A DNA stretch of 15,924 nucleotides from Bradyrhizobium sp. (GTDB lineage: Bacteria; Pseudomonadota; Alphaproteobacteria; Rhizobiales; Xanthobacteraceae), in the NCBI GenBank assembly GCA_028290305.1, contig JAQGKC010000023.1, positions 1 to 15,924 on the forward strand, written 5' to 3'. Position 1 is the first letter of the stretch, and each line of letters begins with the position of its first letter. Of the stretch, positions 1 to 7,038 are shown piece by piece. Made by a program: the position numbers and the translations under genes. Below the pieces are notes generated by a model. The model saw only the letters and a program-made list of their open reading frames with translations. It did no database searches and was not told the origin of the DNA.

Positions 1-2306
1 ACGAAGCGAACCCGGTTGCGGGCCTTTTCCGGCACGTCCTCGATGTCCTTGCGGTTGCGCGCCGGAAGCATGACGGTGGTGATCCCAGCCTGGATCGCCG
101 CCAGCACCTTCTCCTTTACACCGCCGATCGGAAGCACCAGACCGCGCAGCGAGATTTCGCCGGTCATTGCGGTATCGCTGCGGATCGTGCGTCCGGTCAA
201 AAGCGATGTCAGTGCCAGGAACATCGCAACTCCCGCACTCGGACCGTCCTTGGGGATGGCTCCGGCCGGAACATGCACATGGACGTCGGACTTTCGAAGC
301 TCGGTTACATCGATGCCGAATTCGGCGGCGCGCGACTTGACCAGCGTGAGCGCGGCCTGCGCGCTCTCCTTCATCACATCGCCCAACTGGCCCGTGAGTA
401 TCAGCTTGCCCCGGCCGGGAATGCTGGTGGCCTCAACGAACAGAATATCGCCCCCCGCGGGAGTCCAGGCGAGACCGGTAGCAACGCCCGGTACGCTGGT
501 GCGCATGGCGATTTCCTGCTCAAAGCGTTTTGGCCCGAGGATCGCCGGAAGGTCCGCCACCGTGATAATGATGCCCGTGGGGTCGCCCTCGGCGATGCGC
601 ATCGCGATGTGGCGGCAAATCGCCCCGATCTGGCGCTCGAGGTTTCGCACGCCGGCTTCACGCGTATAGTCGCGGATGATCGCGAGCAGGACGTCATCGG
701 CAATCTTGCATTGTTCCTCGGCCAGGCCCGCCGATGCGAGTTGACGCCTGATGAGATAACGCTTGGCGATGACAAGCTTTTCATCCTCGATGTAGCCTGG
801 CATCTCGATAACTTCCATCCGGTCGCGTACGGCCGGCGGAATGTTGTCGACCACATTGGCGGTGCCGATGAAAAGCACCTTCGAGAGATCGAAGGGAACG
901 GCGAGATAATTGTCGCGGAACGTCGCATTTTGCTCGGGATCGAGAACTTCCAGCAAAGCTGCGGAGGGATCGCCATGAAATCCCGCGCCGAGCTTGTCCA
1001 TCTCGTCCAGCATCATCACCGGATTACGGGTGCCCGCCTTGTGGATGGACTGGATGATGTTCCCGGGCAGCGCGCCAATATAGGTTCGCCGGTGCCCGCG
1101 TATCTCGCTTTCGTCGTGGATGCCGCCGAGGCTCAGCCGAACGAATTTGCGATCGGTGGCGCGGGCGATGCTCTGGCCAAGTGAAGTTTTGCCGACGCCG
1201 GGGGGACCGACGAAGCAAAGGATCGGGCTCTTGCCAGAGGGATTGAGCTTGCGCACCGCCAGATATTCAAGAATGCGCCGCTTCACCTTCTCAAGGGCAT
1301 AGTGATCCTCATCGAGGATGCGCCGCGCCTCGGGGATATCGATGCGCTCCGGATCGAGCTTTGACCAGGGCAGGTCGATCAACCATTCAAGATAGGTTCG
1401 CGTCATTCCGTACTCGGCCGCGGCTTCCGGCATGCGTTCGAGTCGCTTCAATTCCCGCCGGGCTTGCTGCTCGGCGTCGTCAGGCATTCCGGCCCTCTCG
1501 ATCTTGTCGGCAAGCTCCTTCATCTCCGTGGATTTGATATCGTCGTCGCCGAGCTCCTTCTGGATCTGGCGAAGCTGTTCGCGAAGAATGTGCTCACGCT
1601 GCTGCGATGAAAGGATTTGCTGCGTCTGATCGCCGATCTCCTTCGAAAGTTCCAATACCTGGATCCGCTTCGCCAACAGTCCCAGCAGCTTGTCGAGAAG
1701 CAGCGTGACGTCAAAAGTCTCCAGCAGATCCTGCTTTTCGCGGACTGGTACATCGATGATGCCAGCGATAAAGTCGGCGAGTGCGGTTGGCGAGTCCAGG
1801 CTATCGATGGCTGGCCCGATCTCCGCCGGCGCGTTCGGCAGCAGCCCAAGCGCATCGCGCGCGCGCATCTTGAGCAGATGCATCCGCGCCTCGATGTCGG
1901 GCGTGATCGCTTCGGATATGCCGATCTCCGTGATGCGCGCGACGAGATAGGGAAAGCCCGGGAGAAATTCGTCGACACGGAATCGTCGTATGCCGCGGCA
2001 AATGGCATAGTGGGTTTGTTCGGACGTGACATAGCGTAAGACTTCGGCAATGGTACCGACGCGTCGCAAATGCTCGGGGCCCGGTTGTTCGATGCCGGGG
2101 TCATCCTGCAGCAGCAAGCCGATCTTGCGAGCGCTTCGAACCGCCTCCTGCACCGCTGCGATCGAAGCTGGCCGGCCGATGGTCAAGGGCAGCACCGCGC
2201 CGGGAAACAACAGCATGTTTCGAATCGGCAGGATGATCGTTGCGTCCTCCGGGATCACCGGATGGCTTTGGGGCGCGGGGCCGGAATTGTCGGTCACGTC
2301 AGACAT
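1..2306 (-). CDS. lon: ATP-dependent Lon protease (LonA), C-terminus cut off by window edge
   Basis: Cytosolic AAA+ serine protease that degrades misfolded and selected regulatory proteins. Reading leftwards from ATG 2304-2306, 768 codons are visible; LonA is usually about 780-810 residues, so only a short C-terminal tail is missing. The N-terminal substrate domain begins near residue 25 (LPIRNMLLFPGAVLPL). Walker A GPPGVGKT is at residues 367-374 and Walker B MMLDEMDK has its acidic pair at D434/E435. The protease domain contains PKDGPSAG with catalytic Ser690, and GGVKEK, whose second Lys (K733) is the dyad base; their 43-residue spacing equals that of E. coli S679/K722. The start overlaps the hsp20 stop by 8 bp (ATGTCTGA), so translation is probably coupled. 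Pairing with an Hsp20 suggests an accessory stress-induced Lon rather than the housekeeping copy, but that is inference. Confidence 0.96.
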   Translation of the reverse strand, partial: MSDVTDNSGPAPQSHPVIPEDATIILPIRNMLLFPGAVLPLTIGRPASIAAVQEAVRSARKIGLLLQDDPGIEQPGPEHLRRVGTIAEVLRYVTSEQTHYAICRGIRRFRVDEFLPGFPYLVARITEIGISEAITPDIEARMHLLKMRARDALGLLPNAPAEIGPAIDSLDSPTALADFIAGIIDVPVREKQDLLETFDVTLLLDKLLGLLAKRIQVLELSKEIGDQTQQILSSQQREHILREQLRQIQKELGDDDIKSTEMKELADKIERAGMPDDAEQQARRELKRLERMPEAAAEYGMTRTYLEWLIDLPWSKLDPERIDIPEARRILDEDHYALEKVKRRILEYLAVRKLNPSGKSPILCFVGPPGVGKTSLGQSIARATDRKFVRLSLGGIHDESEIRGHRRTYIGALPGNIIQSIHKAGTRNPVMMLDEMDKLGAGFHGDPSAALLEVLDPEQNATFRDNYLAVPFDLSKVLFIGTANVVDNIPPAVRDRMEVIEMPGYIEDEKLVIAKRYLIRRQLASAGLAEEQCKIADDVLLAIIRDYTREAGVRNLERQIGAICRHIAMRIAEGDPTGIIITVADLPAILGPKRFEQEIAMRTSVPGVATGLAWTPAGGDILFVEATSIPGRGKLILTGQLGDVMKESAQAALTLVKSRAAEFGIDVTELRKSDVHVHVPAGAIPKDGPSAGVAMFLALTSLLTGRTIRSDTAMTGEISLRGLVLPIGGVKEKVLAAIQAGITTVMLPARNRKDIEDVPEKARNRVRF

Positions 2307-2730
2307 CGGTCCGCTCTTCCATCAACCGCCGCTTGGACAATGCCAGCACGAGACAGCCGTTGGAAAACTCCGGTTGGCTGAGCTGGACGTGCGCAGTCGG
2401 CAGGGCTAGCTGCCGTTCAAATTTTCCGTAAGGGAGCTCAAGACGATGAACGAGGGTGCCGCGCGCCATCGCTCTCGGACGGCGGAAACCCGCCACCGTG
2501 AGCATGTTTGCATCGACCGTTAATTTCACGGTTTCCGGTTCGACCCCGGGGAGTGCGACCATTATCAGAATCTCGGAGCCGGTCTCGATGACGTCGACCG
2601 GCGGTTCCCAGCTCAGCTCGCGGACCGGCGCGACGGTCAGCTGGAAGAATTGACGGTGCAACCGCTCGGCGCGATCGATCAACTCACAAGCCCTGGTCCA
2701 CATGAGAGTTCTTGGATCGATCGCGGCCAT
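2299..2730 (-). CDS. Small heat-shock protein, Hsp20/alpha-crystallin family
   Basis: ATP-independent holdase expected to bind unfolding proteins and hand them to chaperones or proteases. From ATG 2728-2730 the protein is 143 residues: a helical N-terminal arm (ACELIDRAERLHRQFFQ), then an alpha-crystallin domain opening with WEPPVDVIETGSEILI and containing VALPGVEPETVKLTV and the conserved strand LPYGKFERQLALP near the end. It lacks a clear C-terminal I-x-I oligomerisation motif. The start is uncertain: a GTG at 2769 would add 13 residues but has a poor ribosome site, and an ATG at 2703 is also possible. The stop overlaps the Lon start, giving an hsp20-lon holdase/protease operon. A perfect FixK-type box lies 121 bp upstream of the chosen start. 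Confidence 0.9.
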   Translation of the reverse strand: MAAIDPRTLMWTRACELIDRAERLHRQFFQLTVAPVRELSWEPPVDVIETGSEILIMVALPGVEPETVKLTVDANMLTVAGFRRPRAMARGTLVHRLELPYGKFERQLALPTAHVQLSQPEFSNGCLVLALSKRRLMEERTDV

Positions 2731-2851
2731 GAGACCAGTTCCCGGGGCCGACGCGAAACACCCCAGCACGGCTGGCTCTGTGGCGCACGGCTAACCGTCA
2801 ATTCGAATTATTCTGCTCAAGTGAGCCTATGATCCGGTGCATGGCGTCACC

Positions 2852-2865
2852 TTGACGACCGTCAA
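2852..2865 (-). promoter_or_regulatory. Perfect FNR/FixK-type operator, hsp20-lon promoter
   Basis: TTGAC-GACC-GTCAA matches TTGAY-N4-RTCAA at every specified position. Reading towards hsp20, a TAGGCT element (TAnnnT) lies 23-28 bp beyond the box, which puts the transcript start about 41.5 bp from the box centre. This is class II FNR/FixK geometry. Leader to the chosen hsp20 start would be about 87 nt. Confidence 0.75.
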
Positions 2866-2908
2866 TCCTTCGCCGGAGGATATGGGCGAAACCACAGCAG
2901 GCGCGTCC

Positions 2909-3454
2909 TTAATCTGAGTGCGCGATGAGCAGGGGGATCGGCGAACGGCGCAGGATCCGACTGGTCGTGCTGCCTGGCAATAATTCATGCAGGCGCGAGT
3001 GGCCGTAGCTGCCCATCACCGGCAAGTTTGCACCGAGCGCGCGACATTCTGCGACCAACACGTTGGCGGTCTCGTCTTCCCCGCCGACTGCGCGATATTT
3101 TACGGCACTGATGCCATGATGGCGGAGGTGAAGCACGGCGTCATCGGCCTTCAACGCGTCGGTTCCGGTTTGATGTTCACCTTCGACGACCAGAACGCCA
3201 ACCTTGCTCGCCTGATGCAGATAGGGCAGGGCTTCGGCGAGCGCCCGCGCCGAAGCGTCACCAGCCTCCTTGGCAGCGCGCAGCCGTTTGGCGTCAACGC
3301 CATCGAGCCCGTCCGGGATGCGCGACGACAGAACGTTAAAGAACAGCCCGGTGATATGACCGTCGAAGATTCCGGCGATCTGGTTGGCGGCTGCCAGACG
3401 TGCATCGTCCCCGGACGTTCCATCCAACCGAACCATGACGTCCTTGATCGTCAT
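2909..3454 (-). CDS. Universal stress protein, apparently an internally shortened two-domain form
   Basis: Cytosolic nucleotide-binding stress protein of the UspA superfamily, 181 residues. The C-terminal half has the ATP-binding signature G-x2-G-x9-G-S (G148, G151, G161, S162), followed by ILRRSPIPLLIAHS. The first 65 residues (MTIKDVMVRLDGTSGDDARL, then IFDGHITGLFFNVL) look like the start of domain 1 of the roughly 275-residue tandem Usp proteins common in rhizobia. Residues from about 68 (SARALAEALPYLHQASKVGVLVV) look like the start of domain 2. The protein therefore seems to join half of domain 1 to a full domain 2. The start ATG has an upstream GAGGG. It lies 9 bp after the preceding hypothetical gene, so the two should be co-transcribed. 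Confidence 0.88.
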   Translation of the reverse strand: MTIKDVMVRLDGTSGDDARLAAANQIAGIFDGHITGLFFNVLSSRIPDGLDGVDAKRLRAAKEAGDASARALAEALPYLHQASKVGVLVVEGEHQTGTDALKADDAVLHLRHHGISAVKYRAVGGEDETANVLVAECRALGANLPVMGSYGHSRLHELLPGSTTSRILRRSPIPLLIAHSD

Positions 3455-3463
3455 TGGCGACCC

Positions 3464-3913
3464 TCACACCTTGATATTGAGTTCGAACGACTTGATCAGG
3501 GCTATTGACAGTGCGACTGGATCAACTGCGACCACGCGAAATGTGTGGAGTTTGCCGTCCTGTCCGCTGATCGAGACGTACTCGCCCGGCAAAAACGCGT
3601 GTACGCCGAACTTGTAGCCGGCTTCATCATCGTCATCGTCATCGGAACTGTAGGTAAAAACCCAGCGGCCGTGCTCGGCACCACCAGGCTTGTGGACGAG
3701 ACGACCGATCTCGTCGTCTTCGCCTTCCCAAAATCGCCGAACGCGACAGTAGTCCCGATACTTTCTCCACAGCACCGGGTCGATGTGTCCTTGTGGATCG
3801 AGGGGTGCAATAAAATCATATCCATGGCGCGACGAGCCGTCGGGAAATTCGCTGGAGCGGGCAAGATTCAGCAGGATACGATTGAGGTCAGATAGTTCAA
3901 CCGGCGCTTCCAT
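3464..3913 (-). CDS. Conserved hypothetical protein with a six-aspartate run
   Basis: A soluble 149-residue protein with no signal peptide or membrane segment, and no family I can name. It has two parts: an N-terminal helical/polar region (residues 1-75) ending FWEGEDDEIGRLVH, and a C-terminal beta-rich part (about 82-147) with WVFTYSS, an Asp6 run at 91-96, then KFGVHAFLPGEYVSI and HTFRVVAVDPV. The latter could be a small barrel. The start is placed at ATG 3911-3913 because an AAGGAG and a nearer AGGGA precede it. A longer open frame back to 4075 would run through two operator-like sites. It is the first gene of a two-gene unit with usp, so a stress-related role is likely but unproven. Confidence 0.7.
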   Translation of the reverse strand: MEAPVELSDLNRILLNLARSSEFPDGSSRHGYDFIAPLDPQGHIDPVLWRKYRDYCRVRRFWEGEDDEIGRLVHKPGGAEHGRWVFTYSSDDDDDDEAGYKFGVHAFLPGEYVSISGQDGKLHTFRVVAVDPVALSIALIKSFELNIKV

Positions 3914-3970
3914 GGTGCGATCCCTAATATCTCCTTCCAGCAACCAACCTCGGACCGACGGAGGAACACT

Positions 3971-3984
3971 ATGATGGTTGTCAA
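3971..3984 (-). promoter_or_regulatory. FNR/FixK-type operator with one mismatch, upstream of hypothetical-usp
   Basis: Read on the minus strand the site is TTGAC-AACC-ATCAT, with only the last base off consensus. It lies 57 bp upstream of the ATG at 3913, the same spacing as the other units here. The -10 region is poor (TTGGTT), so this is a weaker case than the perfect sites. Confidence 0.45.
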
Positions 3985-4061
3985 AATAATATGCGTTAAT
4001 TGCGGGATTATGCTCGCGGGCTCCCTCGTCCCTGGAGCCGGCGCGCGGCGGACGCTGGCAG

Positions 4062-4075
4062 TTGATGGCCGTCAA
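4062..4075 (+). promoter_or_regulatory. Perfect FNR/FixK-type operator, upstream of the AI-2E-family permease
   Basis: TTGAT-GGCC-GTCAA is a full match to TTGAY-N4-RTCAA. A TAGCCT element at 4097-4102 lies 22-27 bp beyond it, closely resembling the TAGGCT found at the hsp20 promoter. Predicted transcript start is near 4110, about 40 nt before the ATG at 4150. It could also influence the divergent hypothetical-usp unit. Confidence 0.72.
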
Positions 4076-4149
4076 GGTGCGCAGAGGTATGCCATGTAGC
4101 CTCTGCTGCAGCCCGTAGTATTTTGCGGCGAAGAGAATCGTGAGCTATT

Positions 4150-5268
4150 ATGCAGCTTCATGAACTCATACCGAGCAATGACGGCGGCGAACTTCGGTCG
4201 ATCGGCAAGTTAGAGCCGGCTTTCGATTCACGCGCCCGGGCCATCACCCAAGCCGCTATTGCGATCGCGATAGTGCTTTTGGCGCTCTGGGTCGCGCGCG
4301 AGTTCCTGGTGGCGCTGACCTGGGCAGCGTTGATCGCCATCACCACCTGGCCGGTCTACATTCGTTTCGCGCGGCTGATCTCCGGCCGTCGTTCGTCATT
4401 GTTGGCTCCGCTGCTTTTTACGCTCCTGACCGGTCTTGTTCTGCTTGTGCCCGTGATTTTGGCGGCGCATCAGATTGCACAGGGAAGCGACGCCTTCCTA
4501 CGCGCGCTCAACCACCTGCGTGAGAGCGGAATTGCGGTCCCGAGCTGGCTCGCGCAGCTGCCGATCGCCGGCCAGTACCTCGATCTCTGGTGGCGCACCA
4601 ACCTCAGCAATCCCGATATTCTGGTGGAATGGCTTCGCGGTGTGAATATCGAAAATCTCACATCCTGGACCGGCGCCCTCGGGGGCGCGTTGTTGCATCG
4701 TCTGTTTCTTTTTGCAATTATGCTGATCGCGCTGTTTCTAGTGCTTCGCGATGGCGCCTGGCTGGCAGATCGCGCGCTGACCACCGCCGACCACCTACTC
4801 GGAGATCCCGGGGCGCGCTTGATAAGCAGGATCGCCGATGCAATCCGTGCCACCGTGAACGGGACGATAGCAGCTGCGATCGTGAAAGGCGCCGCCATCG
4901 GTATCGCGTATGTCGTGATGGGAGTGCCGCATCCGCTGCTGTTCGCGGTTCTGACGACGGCGTTGGCGATGGTGCCTCTTGGCGCATGGGTTGCGCTCAC
5001 CACGGCTGCACTGATATTGGCTCCTCACAGCGGTACGTTGCTGGCGCCCGCAGGCCTGTTTGTTTTTGGCGCAGCGATCCTGCTGATCGGTGACAATCTC
5101 ATTCACCCGGCGCTGATTGGAGGTACTGCGCAGCTACCGTTCCTGTTGGTGCTGATCGGAATTCTCGGCGGGATGCAATCGTTCGGATTGGTCGGTCTCT
5201 TTCTCGGCCCAGTGATTATGGCGGCTTTGCTCACCGTGTGGCGTGAATGGATCGGCGTCGAGAATTGA
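4150..5268 (+). CDS. AI-2E family (PerM/YdiK-type) inner-membrane permease
   Basis: Polytopic inner-membrane protein of 372 residues, typical length for the family once called AI-2 exporters (PF01594). Members also include putative ion antiporters and PerM-like proteins, so the substrate is unknown. Hydrophobic segments are at about 33-65 (two adjacent), 83-107, 180-200, 238-262, 266-290, 296-316 and 325-365. The family's C-terminal signature is clear: LPFLLVLIGILGGMQSFG then LVGLFLGPVIMAALLTVWREW. The polar stretch at about 108-175 is the usual periplasmic region. The ATG has only a weak ribosome site (GTGAG). It is preceded by a perfect FixK-type box and followed by a 575-bp gap, so it is probably transcribed alone. 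Confidence 0.9.
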   Translation: MQLHELIPSNDGGELRSIGKLEPAFDSRARAITQAAIAIAIVLLALWVAREFLVALTWAALIAITTWPVYIRFARLISGRRSSLLAPLLFTLLTGLVLLVPVILAAHQIAQGSDAFLRALNHLRESGIAVPSWLAQLPIAGQYLDLWWRTNLSNPDILVEWLRGVNIENLTSWTGALGGALLHRLFLFAIMLIALFLVLRDGAWLADRALTTADHLLGDPGARLISRIADAIRATVNGTIAAAIVKGAAIGIAYVVMGVPHPLLFAVLTTALAMVPLGAWVALTTAALILAPHSGTLLAPAGLFVFGAAILLIGDNLIHPALIGGTAQLPFLLVLIGILGGMQSFGLVGLFLGPVIMAALLTVWREWIGVEN

Positions 5269-5332
5269 TGATCGAATAGATTGCCGAAACACTCATCGCT
5301 TGGGTTCTGCTGTTTCCGGCATCTGCAACCCC

Positions 5333-5375
5333 CACAACCAATCCAAATAAGACCTCACAACCAATCCAAATAAGA
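5333..5375. repeat. Two-copy tandem direct repeat, 20-bp identical unit, 23-bp period
   Basis: CACAACCAATCCAAATAAGA occurs at 5333-5352 and again, identically, at 5356-5375, separated by CCT. The repeat is AT-richer than its surroundings and ends directly against the hairpin at 5378. It may be a slippage duplication; no protein or integration role can be assigned from sequence. Confidence 0.9.
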
Positions 5376-5377
5376 AA

Positions 5378-5404
5378 GGACCGCACGGCCTGCGCCGGCG
5401 GTCC
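5378..5404 (-). terminator. GC-rich hairpin, terminator-like on the minus strand
   Basis: GGACCGC (5378-5384) pairs with GCGGTCC (5398-5404), and inside it CGGC pairs with GCCG around a CTGC loop, with one unpaired A. On the minus strand the hairpin is followed by TTTCTTATTT, as at an intrinsic terminator. There is no T-run on the plus side. No minus-strand gene is evident just to its right, so it may instead be a plus-strand transcript-end structure after the permease or part of an unannotated RNA. Confidence 0.45.
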
Positions 5405-5487
5405 AAGTCAGGGAGGAAACGCCCGGGGAGGCAGCGACAGGGGGATTGCCGTTGGCTTGATCTTGCATATCAGAAAGCCCCCGCGCA

Positions 5488-5501
5488 TTGACGGGGCTCA
5501 A
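5488..5501. promoter_or_regulatory. FNR-like palindrome with one mismatch, orphan
   Basis: TTGAC-GGGG-CTCAA keeps the TTGA-N6-TCAA core, but the right half has C where R is expected. It is about 340 bp from the efflux gene start and no good -10 lies downstream on the plus strand. It could serve an RNA or be a chance or relic site. Confidence 0.3.
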
Positions 5502-5579
5502 TTTCTGGTCGGTCTCTGCATTTCGCGCGCGGACGCGTCGCGACCGCGACGAACTACGTCGGGAGGGGCGTTTATCGTG

Positions 5580-5596
5580 TCAAGCCTCCGGCTTGA
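5580..5596. other. Small perfect inverted repeat (7-bp stem, 3-base loop)
   Basis: TCAAGCC-TCC-GGCTTGA, followed by TTCAATTG. It could be a weak terminator or RNA hairpin; the T-tract is poor. Confidence 0.35.
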
Positions 5597-5765
5597 TTCA
5601 ATTGCCTTGTTCAAGGAGGAATACTCCTGCGAACCTGATCGCCTCGGCAACAAAACGATCTCCGTAATCGTCGATTGAAGATACCACAGTTTGCGACGGT
5701 GAGGTTGGCTGTCGCCCGGCGTTTCCGTTGACGCTGTCACGAGCCATCCGAGTGCCGGGAACCAA

Positions 5766-5779
5766 ATGACACCCATCAA
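5766..5779 (+). promoter_or_regulatory. FNR/FixK-type operator with one mismatch, efflux operon promoter
   Basis: ATGAC-ACCC-ATCAA differs from TTGAY-N4-RTCAA only at its first base. It lies 64 bp upstream of the preferred start at 5844, and CAATAT at 5802-5807 sits exactly 23-28 bp beyond it. The site begins at an in-frame ATG that a naive gene call would use as the start, so that call would turn promoter DNA into protein. Confidence 0.5.
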
Positions 5780-5843
5780 GGTACCGATGATCCGCGCGAT
5801 GCAATATCACGGGGAATTGGGACGATGGTGGAGGGATCGCATA

Positions 5844-7037
5844 ATGACCGATAGCGGCTTCAAAACGAGATCGGACGCCGGCGAGCCCAGCTTTACCCGC
5901 ACGACCTCCAGGCATTCGCCTCAGTTCGATCGGGAAAATCCCCGTGCGGCGGACGCGCCTGACGAGCAGAAAGCACCGGGCGCGTTGCAGAGTCGTTGGC
6001 GTCGGCCCCTTCTCATGATGGGTCCGGTCGCGCTGATCGTCGGAGCGTTGGGCCTCTATCTGACGACCGGCCGCTACGTCACGGAGGAAGACGCCTATGT
6101 ACAGGCGGTAAGCGTCTCGATCAGTCCGCAAGTCGCGGGTCAGGTCGTTGCCATCGCGGCCAAATCTAACATGGCGGTCGACAAGGACGACCCGCTGTTC
6201 AACATTGATCCCGAGCCTTATCGGATCGCGCTGGCCAATGCCGAGGCGCAATTGGGCATCGCACGCGACCAAGTCCACAATCTGATCGAGACCTATCGCT
6301 CACGACTCAAACAGATCGATGAGGCCAAGGCGACGGTAGACTATGCGCAAACCAACTACGATCGCCAGCAACATCTGTATGACACCGGTGCCGCGCCACG
6401 GGTAACGCTCGACGCCGCGATACGTGACCTTCAGACCGCGAAGGCCAATCTGGCAAGCCTGCAACGGGATGCCGCGGCGGCGCGCGCGCAGTTGGGCGAC
6501 AATCCGGACATGCCGGCCGATCAGCAGGCCACCGTGAAACAGGCGCAGTCAGCTGTGGATGCCGCGGTACGCAATCTGCGACTCATCTCCATCGTCGCGC
6601 CGTTCGACGGCATTCCAAATAATGTCGAGAGTATTGCGGTCGGAGCTTTTCTGAATGCCGGTCAGTCCGCGTTTCCTCTGGTGTCGACCAATGATCTCTA
6701 CATCGAGGCCAACATACGCGAGACCGACCTCACCTATGTGAGGCAAGGCAATCCGGCGCGCGTCACGGTCGACGCCTATCCTGATACGCCCATTGACGCC
6801 AAGGTAACGACGCTGGCCCCGGCAAGTGGTTCGGTATTTGCCCTGTTGCCGCCGCAAAATGCCACCGGCAACTGGGTCAAGGTCGTGCAGCGCATACCGG
6901 TGCGCCTTTCCTTCGACCATCTTCCTGACGGCCTTGCACTGCGCGCTGGCATGAGCGTCAAGGTCTCGATCGATACCGGCCATCGGCGCTCGCTGGGCGA
7001 ACTGTGGCGCGATATCGCTGCGATATTCGGAGCCTGA
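5844..7037 (+). CDS. HlyD/EmrA-type membrane fusion protein of a multidrug efflux pump
   Basis: Periplasmic adaptor anchored in the inner membrane, expected to link the DHA2 transporter encoded next to it with an outer-membrane channel. From ATG 5844 it is 397 residues: a polar cytoplasmic N-terminus, one membrane segment at about 55-73, a biotinyl/lipoyl-like half at 82-130 (TEEDAYVQAVSVSISPQVAG, then DPLFNIDPEPY), an alpha-helical hairpin at about 130-245, the second lipoyl half (LRLISIVAPFDGI), and a beta-barrel region with IEANIRETDLTYVRQG. The chosen start has GGAGGG 8 bp upstream; the ATG at 5766 has no such site and coincides with an operator-like palindrome. The next gene starts 1 bp after the stop, so the two form an operon. 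No TolC-like gene is in the window. Confidence 0.92.
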   Translation: MTDSGFKTRSDAGEPSFTRTTSRHSPQFDRENPRAADAPDEQKAPGALQSRWRRPLLMMGPVALIVGALGLYLTTGRYVTEEDAYVQAVSVSISPQVAGQVVAIAAKSNMAVDKDDPLFNIDPEPYRIALANAEAQLGIARDQVHNLIETYRSRLKQIDEAKATVDYAQTNYDRQQHLYDTGAAPRVTLDAAIRDLQTAKANLASLQRDAAAARAQLGDNPDMPADQQATVKQAQSAVDAAVRNLRLISIVAPFDGIPNNVESIAVGAFLNAGQSAFPLVSTNDLYIEANIRETDLTYVRQGNPARVTVDAYPDTPIDAKVTTLAPASGSVFALLPPQNATGNWVKVVQRIPVRLSFDHLPDGLALRAGMSVKVSIDTGHRRSLGELWRDIAAIFGA

Positions 7038-7038
7038 C

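Larger units (their letters stand above)
5269..5843. other. 575-bp intergenic region between the permease and the efflux operon
   Basis: No convincing protein gene lies here. The region holds a two-copy tandem repeat, a strong GC-rich hairpin, an imperfect FNR-like palindrome, a second small hairpin, and the proposed promoter of the efflux operon at its right end. Each is listed separately. Confidence 0.6.

Noticed and set aside
273..1184. A 303-codon plus-strand frame
   Set aside because: It is antisense to the protease/AAA+ part of lon, whose motifs (GPPGVGKT, PKDGPSAG) are unambiguous. Long antisense frames are common in GC-rich coding DNA.
3914..4075. N-terminal extension of the hypothetical gene to 4075
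   Set aside because: The extra 54 codons would cross two operator-like palindromes, and a better ribosome-site-supported ATG exists at 3913.
5333..5375. CRISPR-like repeat
   Set aside because: There are only two copies with a 3-base gap, no spacers of typical length and no cas genes in the window; it is a simple tandem duplication.
5457..5678. A 73-codon plus-strand frame starting with TTG in the gap before the efflux operon
   Set aside because: There is no good ribosome site, no recognisable domain and no hydrophobic pattern, and it runs through a palindrome and a hairpin.
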